From Sclerurus mexicanus (lineage: Eukaryota; Chordata; Aves; Passeriformes; Furnariidae): DNA of 64,000 nt. Location: NCBI GenBank assembly GCA_013396755.1, contig VWZF01003613.1, positions 906,548 through 970,547 of the forward strand, written 5' to 3'. Below, piece after piece: positions 24,061 to 38,490 of the stretch. The number at the start of each line of letters is the position of its first letter. Within the stretch, counting starts at the first letter, position 1. A program made the position numbers and the translations under genes. Under the pieces are notes generated by a model that saw nothing but the letters and a program-made list of their open reading frames with translations, was not told the origin of the DNA and ran no database searches.

Positions 24061-27000
24061 ATTGTCCTGTATAGGTTACATTTTCAGGAATACATTTTAA
24101 TTAACGACAGTATTTCTCAGAATTGGGAGGGGACATGGTAAAATAATTTATTTTGATTCCTGTGAATCCTAAGTGAATCTTGAATGAAGTTTATCAAATT
24201 ATGAAGGGACACAGATAATATATTTCTGTCCCCATTCAAGATGTCTGAATCTGCTCAAATACTATTCTTTCATGAAGAACTGACTCACAGTGGCTTCAGT
24301 AGGCTAATTGTCTACTATATGAATAGTCTTCCTTGTTTCTTGAAGCCATCTACCACCCCTGTGTCTCAGCAAAATCAGCTAGCTGACTTGGAGCATGATG
24401 TCCATTAGGTGCTTAAAGTACTATATGCAAAGAGCAATGTTCTGACAAAGGAATCAGTGAGAAGTTATGTTAAACTGCTCTCAGACCTGAGACCTGGCTG
24501 TTACTTGAAATTGTGTGCCGGTATAGTTTGATCGATCTGTAATAAGAGTCATTGCGCAGCAGCTTAGCTGCAGCAACCATTGCCTGGTCTGGGGTTTAGG
24601 TCCTTCTGAACTCAAGTTCTCAGTCACAGCTCTTATTTTCTAGACCAATTTCTGAGCCATCAAACTCCATTCTCTCAGCATACACTGTCATTGAGTCTTC
24701 CCTGAAGGTGAACAACTGCAAAACAGATGGTTTCGGAGAGTAGTGGGACCCTGATGATATGGTTGGGTGAGAGAAAGTAGTTGGTTGTATATTTCCCATC
24801 CACAAGACAGAGCAAATACATAAGCATCAGGAGTGGATGTGAGACTCTTCCAACAGAAGAGTCAGTTTTGAGTGTCAGGTTAATTAATTACAGAAAATGA
24901 AGATGCAGTTTTGTCACTGGTCCTTTGTTTCTGGATGTAGGCACTTGGTTTTCAGAGACACTCCTAGGATTAGGGAATACTGCAGCATTGAGTTAGAAGT
25001 TTAAACTGCATTCATGAAGTTAAAATTTCCTGAGGGGTAATTTAGGCAGTTCCCTTCTCCTTGGCCTGAATTTTGGCCCTGGTTCTTATGCAGGCAGGAA
25101 ATAGTGTCATCTTTTCCCTAAATTATGCTGTTTAGCTGTGCAAAACATGTGTTGAGCTTCTTTCTTTCTTGCTTGCCTTCTTTCTTTGTTTTTCTTTTTT
25201 TTTCTGGCTTTCTGTCTTCATGAGTGAGGGGTTTCAGAAATGCCCTTTTATGACCTAGCCCTCTGTCTTTGAAACCCATGGTGAAAAAGACACACAGATC
25301 AATAGGCAGTCATGAGACCACATTGTCCACAGGACAACAGCAGTCCCAGTTTTTCCATGCTAAGCTCTAAGTAGCATTCTAGTATAATTCTTGGCTCTGT
25401 GTACTTCAAGTCCTGCCACTTCCATGCTCTTTAGTCTCTCTTCTAGTGCCTGAAGAGTAGCTGTTGCTCACTGGTCTCTATTCACTCTTGGTTTCTATGT
25501 TCATTGGCAAGTTCCTCTGCACTGAGGAAATCTGCTGTCATGGCCATTGCAATAAAAGGGTGCAATACCATCAGGAACTTCCTCTATCCCCATATGGTGG
25601 CCTTCAGAGGCTTCAGCATCAGCAATTTCATTTGATACGGCCCCTCTGACTGCCAGAAGGTCACAAATAGCCTGCTGTGTGTCTATGTGAATAAAAACAG
25701 CTATCCACCACAGCACAAAGCCTGACGGACTCCATGGGTTTTTTTCATGAATGTTGTCTGGAGGCTCACTACACATGCACGCAACACTCTAGGCTATGGT
25801 CCAGAGGCCAGGTGCAAGGCTATGTGTACATGGAAACAGCTGGGCCTCACCATCAAAAAGTCTGCTCATCCTTGCAGACATCTCTCTCTGCCCACAGTCT
25901 GCCATTGCCTTTCTCCCACAGTCAGTCCTCTCCCTTTTGTCTCTCACAGGAATTATCCATTCTATTTCCCTTTCCTCCCTTCTGTCTCAAGTCCTGGACT
26001 GTGATTTCACAATTCCTGTGATCTAGCTTGCTCAGCAAGTGTCCTGTGTTGATCCTGAAAATGGTGTTTTCTTTTTCATGAAGAAAATGGCTGTCTGGCA
26101 ACAGTTTCCAGCACTTGCTTTCCTATTTCCCTTTCCCTTCTTTATACAGCTGGTGTAAATGCCATATTGAGCAGACTGCAATGTTTTACTCACAGGCATT
26201 AGTTCTGCTACAAGAAAGCTATTGGTTAAGGGAATGGAGGTGATGAACTTTTCAGAAAAGCTACAGACAAAAGATGATAGATGCCTGCAGCATACCAAAT
26301 GCACATGCTACTTTAGCTGCATTGCAAAACATCATCACTTTTGGCCTGCAAACAGAACATAAAGATGAAAACTGAAACCAGAGGACATATGTTTTATTTG
26401 AAAATAACAACAGCTACTATCAGATGCACCTGAGAGGGAAACTTAAAAATAGGGCAATTGACTAAACGTGCATTAAATGACATGCAAATAATTAAATGTT
26501 TGTAATTGCTGTTCATTTCAACACTATTTTTTCTTTTTGTTTTCCATTATGAGCTGTTATCGGCTTTTTCCTTTTTATCATGTTATATATATTCATCCTT
26601 TGTGATTGATACTCTTTTTTCATCTATAAATAAAAGCATTCTATAATAAAAATGTTAATATAAAATGCAGAGCAGAAACTGACACCTGGAAAATAAAACA
26701 CAAAGTATCAGCATATTCCAAGCTTTCAACTGACTATAAGCTCCACAATTTTTACCTACTGTATCAGGTGGCAAATACCATATGGGAACCAACTCTCACA
26801 TCCAGCCATATTTCTAGGAATTGTTAGTATGACATATTTCAAAGTTATACCAAAGCTGTGTTGCAAAACAGATAAACTTGTACATTATTAAATGTAGCAC
26901 ATTTGCTTTTTGTGGTAAGAAGAAATGTGAGAAAATGGTGATGAGAGCTTAAGGCACATTTTTAAGCTGAGTGCTTTCAATTCCCCCTCAAGATGTAGTT

Positions 27001-30000
27001 GCAGAGACCATTTGATTAAGTTTCAAAGGCAAGCTTGAATCTTTCTATGCCTTTTTTTATTTCCCTTGAAGCCTGAGGCAGTTCTGAATTGGCTGGCTGC
27101 TTGGGATCTGCTAGAGTACACTGGTTTGTGCCACTACAATTGCCTACCTGTTGATCACATATGAAAAGCAATGGCCTTCTGGCTTGTAGAGAGTTATCAA
27201 GGGCAAGAGAACTGAAATAGTAGTGAACATCTCACTACTATTTAAAGCCATTTTTTAACATTAGTATTATCTATTTTGTGAGGTGAAGCAGGTTAGGCTG
27301 CCATCCTTCTCCTGTGCTATTAACATCACAAGTGGTGTGAAAGGCAAGGAAGAAGGTGCCAAAAGATGTGAAACTACACTTTTTTTCCCATACTGTCCAG
27401 CAAAACTCAGTGAAATCACAAAAGGTTGTTCTCATCATAGCAGAATAAATGCTTGCCCTGTGGAGTCCTGCATGTACGTAACCAGGTAAGGCAGGTTTGT
27501 TGGGAATGCCCTTTTGCTCTTGCAGTGGGATGGCTGGTGAAACCACATTGCTATCTATTGGTATGTATACCAAAATTCCATGCAAGAACGTCAATGTTTC
27601 CTAAATTGTTGGTGTTTCCTGTCAAAGGACACTAAGATTGCTGTCTGCTGAGCCTTTAGTTTCTTTCCTTTTACTGTTGCATCCATTTGGAACCCAAGAT
27701 AGGCAGAGCCAAGACTGCAAAGCAGCTTACACAGTTTTGACAGGAGTTAAATGCATTTTTCATTCTTGGTTTTGATTCTGACACAAGACATTTCATCAGG
27801 TTATGAATTATTTTAACAAAAGCAGGACTGTGTTTTGTCTGCCTGGTTTCTCTGTGGGACAGTTGTGTCATTTTTTTTTTTAAAAGAATACCAGTGAAAG
27901 GCATCCTTTGTGTTTCCAATTTGGAGCGCATCAGTGAGGTGAAAAATACAGTGTAAGTGTTAAGTCTATTTTAGTCAAGGGCACAACTTTTGATTTTGAT
28001 GCATTTTGATGTTATGTTACTGACTTTAATCACAAAGGCACGGCCTTTCTTCTGTGCTGCTTTCTATTTAACCTTCAAAACAACTGCAAAATATTAGAAT
28101 GACTCCAGTATCCTCTCCAAGATGAATGTTTCTTGAGCTCAAGAGAAATGCCCATGGTTTCATTAGGCTGGTTTATCTGACAAGCTGAAAACAGCTGATT
28201 CTTTTTTTTTTTTTTAACTAAGCAGCTTTGCCTTCCTGTGATCTATCTTCTTACCTACAGTAGTAAATATGCTAAACTGCAGGTACCAGCAAGCTTTGAG
28301 ACAGTCTGAGGCTTGAATGTTGACTCATGTCTGTGTTTTGTGTGTCATGAGATAGCTTACCTTGTGCCCAACTATTTGGTTTATTCTTTGACTTGGGTTT
28401 TTAACTTAATATGTGCTTATTTGCTTAAGGAATTAGATCCATTGTGGGAGAGATGCAAAACAGCCAGTGGTTTAGGAGTTTAGTAAATAATCTCAGCTTT
28501 GTTCAGTTTTGCTCTGGGTCAGGCTGCTGCGTGGAGTAATTCCATATGGCAACCTGATTTGAGCTTACTCAAAGTAAACCTTAAAATGGATTTTGGCAAA
28601 ATCCAGTCAGCCATCAGGAACCCATTCTCAGTTTCTGCTGAGGATTTCCTGATAGCTTTCTTAATTTAAAAAAAAAGCATCAACCAAAACCAACAGAAAA
28701 TGAGAAAAACTTTGAAACTTTTTTACTGTCTGAAATACCCTTCCTGAACATTAACCATCAAAAACCCCTCTAGGCTGTTCTAACTTTTGCCAAGAGCTAT
28801 AGAAGTTAGGAGTTGCAAACACAGGTTAAGGGACTTTGCCTCCTCCCTGGGCCTCCCTTTGCTCCATGCTGTTGGTGATGTGGTGCAGTGGGTGCAACCT
28901 TTTGCAAAGGAGGAGCCTGATGGGAAGGACTTTCTGCCCTTCTGCCCCAGCTCCTGGTGCAGAGCAGCAGCTGCCTGGTCCCTCACATACCTGTGAACGG
29001 GGGTGTGTGAGCTATCAAAGACTGCTGCTTTGCTAAGGATAAGAGGGAAGCATGGGGATTTGAGTGGTGAGAGGGCCTCCAGTGGGGTGCCCTCCAGTAT
29101 TCAAAAGGCAGGGGTAAAATCCTGGCAGGAATGAAGTCGTTGACAGAAATACTTTGGTCCCACTGAAGTGTGGCCAAAAATGTAAAAACATTTTGAAAAC
29201 AACACTTGAGGCAGCTCAGTGTGCCTCTCGCAACAGAGAGAGTGAAAGCATAAGTAAACAGAAAGATTTACTCCTGTTGCAAACAAACATAATTAAAAGA
29301 AAATGTGGGTAGGGAAACAAGTACACACAAAAAGTCCTCTCTTGTAATTTAGGTCAACAATATCAAACGTGAACAAAAAACCCTGAGATAAAACTTGGGC
29401 TAGAGAGTAGAAATTCTGGCAGGGCTATTTCAAAGTGGGGCTCTTAGGAAAATCTGCTGATTGAAATCAATACAGCAAGGCCCAGAATTCGAAAAGACCA
29501 TTTCTGAGATCTGAGAGGGTCACTGAGCAGAGGAATCAGTTGATAGCATTGAGGCTGCAATTGCCTTCACTGTGGTGCTTCGGTGTTTGCTTTAGTGACT
29601 CCTTGCAGCCAGTGGCTGAGCATACATTTAACATCCCACCTGAGATGCCCTGCTGGGGAAGGGAATTTTTTAAGGGCTTCTGTACCTTAGACAACTCCCT
29701 CACCAGCCACATCAGCACATCACAGATTCTGTATACTAATCAATAATGTTTGATTAATGTACTGCATCAGATTAATTGAAGAGGTTATCATTTATAGAGA
29801 GAATTTAAAAGGGATTGAAATTTCTGTTTTCTGCTTCTATTCTTTGAAAAAGTTTATTCGTTTGAATTTTTAGCAAGTTGTGATTTGTCATATGAAACAT
29901 TTTTAAACAGACCTTAGTTATTAGTTTCATTCTTCATACAGTAACAATGGATCATATTTTGAGTTTAGTTTATTTATCTATTTATTTATTATGTAGCACT

Positions 30001-32600
30001 TGATTAGGTAATGGCTTCACCAGACCAGGCAAAATACAGATAGTTTATAGCATTAGAAACTACTGTGAACATATCCTGGGAGTTTATCGAAGGTAATGGA
30101 AAGGTGATTAGAAAATAAACAGTGAAACTGTATTTCCATTTGTTACATGGCACTGTTTTTCCTTCAGTGTTATAGAAATATTATCAAAAAGTCAACAGTA
30201 AAAACTGCACTTTTTGCTAATGCCAATAAGAATCAACTGTATTTAGATTACAGGGTAGTTGTACAATGGCTATTCAAAGTTCTTTTTTTAATGCTAACTT
30301 AAAAACATTGTACTTAATGAATATGTGAAGAATTCATTTAAATTCAATTACACTGTACTTGTATTACAAGGAGGTGCAGAAGGGAGTGAGCATTCAGGTA
30401 GAGCTTGCCCAGCCCAGTAATTCCATTTTAATTACTGTCTATTTTTAACACACAGATTCTCAGCAAGTCAATTCAGCTGAGGTAAGTGAAGAGTGAAGCT
30501 GTACTGACCTGTTCCAAATCTCTTTCTAGTTGTCATGGTTTCCTATGAGAACGAAGCTCATGCAACAACATTGTCTCTTTGTCCATCCATCACTTCATTG
30601 CTAATATTTTTGCAACTCTTTAACCAAATTGAACTAAGTTTTTAAAAGAGATGCCAGCCTAAATTCTCGCCATTTTTGTAAAAATAGGATGCTACAGAGA
30701 AGCAAGAGACCTTCCATGCAACAGCTCGAGTAAAGTGAGACACAAGCTTTCCTTTTACACAACATCAGAACATGGAAACTTAGACACAAGATGCCATATC
30801 TTAGGGAGTGAAATTCAGTGGGTTATCTTCTCACAGACCTGTTTATTTTATTGTATTTAATGTTACTTGGTAACTATCCATTCAAATCTAGTTGGTAGAT
30901 AACTTTATGTGTCTGAGCCTAGAAAAGGCAAGGTGGTCTGCATCAGGAGATAAACTGAGATTAAAAAATGTCCTATTACAAATGGATTTGAATTTGTAAG
31001 GTGATTTAATTTTTTTAAAATAATAATCTGATTTAGGACTGCTTGCTTGAATGAGTATTAAATTAAAGACAAAATTATGTGTGTGTCTTCAAGAAGTGTC
31101 CTTTACAGAAATATTTCAGTTCAGCAGATTTTTTTACCTTAGCTTGGGAATTATTTAGAGTGATAGTGAAGTCTGCTGGGACAATGTACACATTGTCATA
31201 AACAGTTAACAGCTAGATTTAAAATCCAAACATACATGATAAAAGGATATTCACTGTAATATCAGACATTGCTGTAACAAACACATAAATTCCATGGGGT
31301 GAAGAAGAACAAGGAGAAAGCATGCAAATTCACAGTGGGATGATGCATTTGCAATATGGATTGCACTTATCTTTTTATTTGCCACAGACAATGTAAATTA
31401 TGTGCAACAGAATGAAGATTCAAATCATCCGGCATCTGCATAAGACTATAAATTACAGTTCAGTGAGTATGCTAGAGAAAAGAAGACTTTGTATCTAGTT
31501 CAAATGAAAGAGTGTAAAAAGCGGTATACAAAAATCAATCCCAAACTAACGATAAGCAGACCCTCACAAATATAGAGGCTCAACTACATTTTGTTGTAAG
31601 TGTATTATACATATAGGTTTTTCAAATACACTCTCCCAATTTACTTTTACGGTCAGTCAGAGGCAATAATGTTAAAATAACAAGCACTTGAAGTTTTGCA
31701 ATATTTTTATGAGTGTATGTACGTTAAGATCTTTGGTATCTCTCCCATTATACCATATTCCACATGCAGTTATTTGTCCTTAAGAGCTTCTTCTTCTGGT
31801 AAATGGAGAACGCTTTGCCAGTTGCACACCTCCACACCCTGGAAAGTGCTTATCTATTGTTTGACTGCTGCAGCTGTGAAGGATCTACTCACTGTCCTGG
31901 CCAGTCTTACTCTCAAAACCGCACAACAATCTGAGTGAACGTCTTTATTTTCCCATCAATTTTACAGATTTGAATTTTTTTTTGTTTCTGACCTTGTAGA
32001 TAACTTCAGCTGAAAAAGATTTCAGAAGGCAAAGGAAAAAAATGACTGAGGCAAGAGTCATTCAAGCTCTTCCAAGGGAAAAAAAAAGGACACAGAACTA
32101 CAGAGTAATTTTGTTTGTGTCTGGAAACTGATGAATGTGTGTAGAAGACAGACACAAGACCATGAGATTAAGCTGGCAGTAAGACAGTTACTTAAGCTTC
32201 CTCTAACTTAAAAAGAAAGATTCAGAGGACTCGCTAGCAACTTGTATGCTTTTGTTTATCTATGTTTGTTGATTTGCTTTCTTTTGCAAAATAATTTTAG
32301 CACTATAACATGTCTCCCCACCTCTACACACCTCATGGCAAAAATATTTGAGTAACTCCAGAAGTAGTTTTCCCTGAGTAATCAGGTTTCCAGTGAAAAG
32401 AATAGATACAGTGTTTTAAAATTGTCTTGTGTCTGGGAAGTAACAGGGAGACCTGCCTGAGAGTTTGATCACTTAGGAAATAGAAGACAAAAAATAATTT
32501 CTCTTTCCATCAGTGTCTATGCTTCATGTTCTGTTAAAACATATAACTTACCTCTTCATTAAGATGAGGTTTATTCTCAAACAATCCAGAAAGACAGATG
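24061..32600. other. Gene-free stretch downstream of SIM1
   Basis: No known coding sequence or interspersed repeat was recognised. Noted content: a T/C-rich run near 25155-25205, a more GC-rich and open region at 25500-26030 whose frames on both strands (91 codons on -, 95 on +) match nothing I know, an AT-rich block with octamer and homeodomain-type sites at 26440-26660, three AATAAA hexamers at 26629, 26645 and 26692, and a GC-richer patch at 28790-29100. In human this side of SIM1 is a long gene-poor region, so distal regulatory DNA is a reasonable but untested reading. Confidence 0.6.
26440..26660. promoter_or_regulatory. Candidate distal element with POU octamer and homeodomain cores
   Basis: An AT-rich block contains the exact octamer ATGCAAAT at 26482-26489 running directly into AATTAAATG, followed by TAATTG. 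Such composite POU/homeodomain sites occur in neural enhancers, and POU3F2 (BRN2) acts with SIM1 in hypothalamic neurons. The site is seen directly. Its regulatory role is inference, and AT-rich DNA yields such motifs by chance. Confidence 0.2.
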
Positions 32601-32659
32601 CTTTTGGGTTATTTGTATTTCTATATCCTTTCCTAAGCAATGGTAAATGAAGACATCAA

Positions 32660-32737
32660 TTGTTTGTTTGTTTGTTTTGGGTTTGGTGGTGGGATTTTTT
32701 TGCTTCCTTTTTTTGTTGTTGTTGTTGTTGTTGTTTT
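32660..32737. repeat. TTTG and TTG simple repeats
   Basis: A (TTTG)n stretch at 32660-32678, a G/T-rich spacer, then (TTG)n at 32713-32736. Frames crossing it on either strand (about 32633-32908) owe their length to the repeat and are not genes. Confidence 0.9.
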
Positions 32738-35700
32738 AATAATGGCCTTATGGCTAGCAGATGATGAAATGAGACATACAAACAGATTTCCAAATGCTGT
32801 TAACCTTGACAGGACACCAAATGTGTGGTTAAAAACCAATATTTCAGTCTTTGTGGCAGATTCCCATCTTAGCCACATGAGTGCAAAGTGGTGAGGGTCT
32901 GCCTCCACTGCAGTCAGATGCCATCCACCTTTGTACAGCTTTATAGCAGACTAATTGTGGAAAATAAAGCAGAGGTATTCCTGTCTTAAGATGGTGTAAA
33001 AGAGAAAGCGAAGGCAAAATGAGCTTTTTTTAACAACAATATCCACTTTGCTCATTGATTCTTAGATGTTGTCATAAATCAAACAGCAGGTGGTTTTAAG
33101 TGATGAAATTATCCTTACTAATGTTTAAGCTGCCACAGACAGATTTGAGGCAATTTATGTGGTTTAGCTGGAGTGGATTGTTTTTTCCTTAGAAATGTTC
33201 AAAACATTCAGTCTTCAATTCTGAAAGTGGAAACATCTTGGCCTTGCCTGGGCATGTAGGGGTTGCTAACTCAAAGGATGAATGATATTTTCTTTAAAAA
33301 CAGCAAGAAAAAAGTTTATGAAATATTCCAGAAAGATCGGGTTACATCTTCCCCAAAAGATCCTTAACATCTTTTATAACAGTACCAACAACTTGTGCAG
33401 GTTTTGGATGAAATGTGCCAGTAACACTGCAAAAAGTTAAAATCAATGGCCATCTCAGGCTCAGAGCCATTGCTCATGAACTGATTGATGTGTTCATGCA
33501 CAATTGCTCTGAGACGCCCTAGACATGTTGGGGTCAACTTGGCAAAATAGGTAGCAACTGAGTTCCTGCAGCAGCCTCTGAAGGAGAGAGGCAGATGTCT
33601 ATAATGTCTTGCAAACACATTCTTTTACAATGTGTTACTTCATCTCTTTTATTGCACAAGAGGAAAGTGAGAGACAGAGAATCAAGGATAACATTAATGA
33701 CAGACCATATGGAACACATAAACAATGTTGTTCTAGAATAAGATGGTCTTTAAAGAGGGCAGTGGCCTTACTGTACTTGGGCCAGACATTACCTAACTCC
33801 TTAGGTGAAAGAAGGCGAATAGGTGAGAATAGGGAGCAGACACTGAGAAAATGTGATTCAGAGCAAGGCTTTCTGGAAGATATAAAGAGCAGCTTGAACC
33901 CCTTTAAAAGTCTGAGTTCCACTCTATTAAAATAATCTGCTCCTGCTCGCTGGAGCTGAACCTTCCTCAAGAAGACTACTGAAGAAAATACTACTTTGAA
34001 ACTGGATTAAGAATTTGGTCTGTTATTCGTGAACCACTTAGAAAATCCTGCACTTTTATATGAGGACAGTCATATCCCTAAGGATATGACTGAGAGAACA
34101 TCTTCCACTACAAAATGCCCTTTCTTTGACAGAGGGAACCACTAATAACAACAAAGACTGTCCTAAAAAACTGGGTGCTGCCACTTTTACAGTCTTTTAA
34201 AACTCATTTTGGACAGCACTGTACTTTGCAAGTCACTCTCCTGGAAGTAGTGATTGCTCTTGGTGCTAGCATCTGAGCCAGCAAATGGGCCAGCTGTCTG
34301 CAGCAAAGAAGCTAGAGGAGTTATTTCACTTCATATTGTGTCTAACTGGCCAATGTTTTAGCTGCTTGAGCATAGGGAAGAATGATAGTGTCTGTCTCCC
34401 CCAGCATATGCGAAGGTTTCAGGTTTTGGCCTTGCTGTATTTGACCTCATTTAGGACAAGAATGCTTTTATCTAAATCAAAGCCAATTTCTAGTATTAAT
34501 CTGAACTTGTGAAGACCCCCAGTGAACAAAAATATCACAGGAATTAGGCAATATGTTGAGAATGCATGTTGAAGTTTTAAGCATGTGCTTAAGTGCTTTT
34601 CTGGCTCTACTTTAATGAAAGATGGAAATGTAATGTGGAAATATGGCTGAGAAATTCTGTTTCATTAAACTTGGAACAAATCCCAGTGATGAACAAAACT
34701 CAGAATGAAGAGCCATTTTGAGCTCTAAGAGTAGTTTTTCTTTGTATTTATTCTCTCCATTTTGCTGCTGCCTGACATGAGCCCATGGCGAGAACACCAC
34801 AGCAAGCTTGCTTGCTACATTTCTAATGTGATATAAAACATAATGATTATTGGTGAGTGGTTTGTCACACTAGAGCATGCTAGAAGGACAGCACAAACAA
34901 TGGCTAAAGTATGAAAGCATAGCAGAAGATTTCTTACTGCTTACCTGCAGTTTATCTGACTTCCTTGAAAAGGCTATAGACACAGAAATTCATAACAGTA
35001 AGTGGTTGATACAGAAATAAAAAAGGCATTTCTGTTTTCATTTCTTGTTTGATGTAATTGCGTAATTTATCTAGTAAAAGCAATAAACTAGAAGCAGGTT
35101 GAGGGAGGGACCTTTATCTAATGCAAAACCATGGTAGCTATGCTGACTTCTGCATGTTTATTTGGGGTAGAGGATGTGTCCTAAAAGGGTTTTCTAGTTT
35201 TGGGCCTGTGTCTTTCTGCAGCTGCGATCAAGTCACCAGGCAAAAGCAGCTGCTCAGCCATCTCATTCAAGGCCAAAAAGAGGAGTCAAAGCAATGCACC
35301 CTTGCTGGTATCTCAGAGAGAGGCATGAAAAATCTCAAGGAGAAGGGAGTCAAGTGCCTAGGGAAATAGTGAGGAATTTTAGGAGGAACAATATTCTGTT
35401 GTTTTCTGCAGGATCTTCTGGCTGGGTTACAGAAGAGGAGTCTGGGTTTTGTCTCTCTGCACATGGAGAACTGACAACTTGGGAGGAGGTAATTGCACTG
35501 AGACTTGGTGACCCCCTATCCTGGGAGTACCTTCATGCTCGTTATACATCTTTGCTTCAGGAGCTGAGTTTTTTTTAACAGTGCTTGTGAGAATAGTGCT
35601 ACCACTAACATGGCAGAATGAGCATTGTGTGATGAAGACTTCTGCACTGGGCCTGAGCTCAGTGGATCTCTGTGGGCGTTGACAGGCGACTTAGACAGTC

Positions 35701-38423
35701 CTCCTCTTTTGTATTTCCTAGAGCTATAGATTTTGACTACAAGCCAAAAGCTAAATGGATCCAAACTGATGAAGGATAGGTCAGTCAGTTGCTAATACTT
35801 GTGATAGTCTGCATGCAATCTGGATGACGAGGATGGGGAGGAAGTTCATCTCTGTGCTCTGTTCCTTATGTGCAGCCATTGTTGGTTACTGTTGTAAAAT
35901 GTGACAACACAGTCCAGTCTTTTCCATTACTCATTGAAAAAGCATCTCATAATATCAACCTGCCACACTTCTTCCTTTCTTAATTTACTACAAGATAGGC
36001 AGCAAGCTCTTTTTAATGAAAATATCACACAGTTAAGGATCCTGTAGTGCAACAACCTAAAATGGCAAATTTACCTCTGAATACAGTCAGCTCTATTTAA
36101 CATACATACCCTGGACACCCATGAAAATCCAGTGAATACTACATTATTATGGGGAAGTACATGAAAGAAAAATGGATCGTGAAGATGATATATACTGAAA
36201 TTTTTCCTATTGTGACTTTTAGTATCACTTTTTCATAGCTCAGCAGGAGACCTGAGCTATGCTGAGCAATTGCCAAACAGCATGGTAAACTAACAAGTGT
36301 GTTTTCTATAGGTTGTCTCCAGTTTAGTGGAACTTTGTAGGGCAACAGCCTGCTAGTAGATCACAATTCATTTTGGCAGGCTATTTTGTGTGCATTATTG
36401 ACCTTTACTTGCTGTCCATAAATCCTTGACAATGCTGACACAGAAACGCACCAACTGACCTTTCAAAAAATGTTGGAAATAATCCGTTGCAGCTGCAGGC
36501 TGAGGACACTGACCATATTCAAATATAAATCTCTTCATCAGTACCATGGACTTCTGGCAAGAGCACCGTACATACTCCCTAAAATGATTCTCCACAACAA
36601 CATGCCTGATATCCCTTATGAAAGAGAAAATACTCACTACTTAAAAGTAGCAGGAGGAAATCCCCTTTCTAAAGCTGCCTATGTGAGGAAAATATGGGAC
36701 AGCACTGGTTTGACCTTCCAAAAAGGTGGCTAGCAACTACAGCATCTTCCCTTGACAGCTCTTTGTGTAAAATGTTCTTAGCACCTGTAAGTCCTGAGGA
36801 TCTTAGCCTCAAGCCCAGAACAAAGTGTACATTTCCTGGTTTTGAACTGGTATCCTTTCATATTTTAAAGCATAAGGCTTTCCTTTCAAAAGTATTTGAG
36901 CATTGTGTTCTCTCCATTGGCACAGTCCAATATTTATTTTATCCCTTCTTTAAAAAAAACAAGCCTCACAATGCCTTGAGAGATGGGTCTTCAGTTGTGA
37001 TGAACTTCTGTATAGCTACTTCAGTTGTTCAGTTGTGTTCATGAACCTGGATTCTTGAACCAGATGCCTGCATTAGCTAAGCTATGTCAAAGGCCAGTTA
37101 CTCAGGGCCACTTTCCTATGTGTGGAAGTGGTCTTAACTTGAGGTCAGCAGTGGATGAACTGCTTTGAATGAGCTTTTGATGAACACTTTCTGTAGGCTG
37201 AAAGCAGAGTCAGATTGCAATCAGCTTTTTCTTCAGGAACTTTGTTCACGTTCCTAAATTAATTTGCAGTGACTTCTATCCAGTGATGAACTACCCCACA
37301 GCTTTTCTATCAAATTATAATAAAATATATTAGTATATATGTGAGATAAATATAACGTACTTCTTAATAGCTGTACAAACTTCTCCATTTCTTGGGCAAG
37401 GAGATGCACTAACTCCTCTTTCAGGGAGACTTGTGTGCCTCTGTGGAAAATGCAATGTGAGTAACTGATAGACAATCTAGAACTGAGGTAGTAGCACAGA
37501 GATTTGTGAGGAAGTGGTAAAGACGAATTCTTTTGCAGAGTTAAAAGAGGAACTGTCTTTTCATACGATTAGCAATTGCATACAGGATGCAATAATTAAG
37601 GTTATAGAAAGGAAGATCAAATATCTCTCACATTGCCAAACTACAAAGTTCTCTAACTGCCAAGGTAAGGATAAGATGCTGATGGGAGATTCTGCATGTT
37701 GCAAGGTGACTTCTGAAATGTGTAATGTCAACCTCTGTCATGCACAAGGGAAAGTTCCATTTAGTTAAAAAGAAAGTACAAAAAAAATCCATACCTATTT
37801 GCTTCAGGATAATAGTGAAAAGAAAGTTGGTATCATGTATGTATTAAGGTTAGAAAGCTCACTGGGTTGTTATAATAGATACTAATAATATTAATAAATA
37901 TCAAATTTCCAGAGCAATGTAACTCAGTCTGTTTAAATTTTTTTCCAGAAAAAAATATTAATTTGTATAGCAGGGAAAAGATGACTAAATAAATAAATGT
38001 GAGCTTGCAATAGGCATTTTTTTTCTTCCATTTCTTCCTGATTAAATGTCTTGGGTAGCAATCCTCAAAGTGGTCTTTTTGCAGTCCCTTTTCAGGATCT
38101 GTTTTCTTTAGTCACCCATGGGCTTGATTAATACAGATTTGCCTTTGCTAATATGCTTCTTTCTGTTTGCTTTGTGTTTAATTCTGTGAAAGAAGTAGTA
38201 GTAGCATGTTGTGCATATAAAAGTGCTTCACATTTCCTTTCCAGCTGGCTAGTATATATTTTTTGTAATTGTTGTTTCTACATTTGTTTCAAATTTCCCT
38301 GCCTCCTTGAAGTAAGGCATAATAGTTTTGAAAACCAGAGCATGGGTATTGAACTCATCTGTGTAAAAGGGAATTCCAGCAGCTTAGATGAGATTCTAAC
38401 ACTTTTTCTTTTTCCTTTTTTAA
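32738..38423. other. Gene-free stretch
   Basis: No gene or dated repeat family was identified apart from the hairpin at 34067-34092. Overlapping frames at 33609-33970 on both strands (108 and 111 codons) and at 35121-35578 (82 and 94 codons) were read. None shows a domain, a signal peptide or a plausible start context, so I treat them as chance. Confidence 0.6.
34067..34092. other. Perfect inverted repeat, 11-bp stem with 4-base loop
   Basis: CAGTCATATCC at 34067-34077 is the exact reverse complement of GGATATGACTG at 34082-34092, with loop CTAA. It is the cleanest hairpin noticed in the window. No transposon ends or gene are nearby. Confidence 0.85.
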
Positions 38424-38490
38424 GGCCAGGGACCATGTAATAATCTAGTCCAGCCTTCTGTATAAGGCCATAAACCTCACCATGGTTCCG
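38424..38490 (-). mobile_element. Old CR1-lineage fragment (3' end, - strand)
   Basis: GGCCAGGGACCATG followed by TAATCTAGTCCAGCCTTCTG, TATAAGGCCATAAACCTCACC and so on follows, with substitutions, the ancient sauropsid element whose reverse-complement end reads GGGACCATnnnGATCATCTAGTCTGACCTCCTGTATAA, a CR1-type 3' region. About 67 bp remain. The family was matched from memory. The upstream boundary lies next to a poly-T stretch. Confidence 0.55.

Noticed and set aside
25501..25776. Possible retroviral pol or gag remnant on the - strand
   Set aside because: The 91-residue frame looked protein-like, but I found no protease, RT, RNase H or integrase motif and no LTRs, so no viral origin is claimed.
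32633..32908. Frames on both strands across the TTG repeat
   Set aside because: Their length comes from simple repeat and the rest has no domain.
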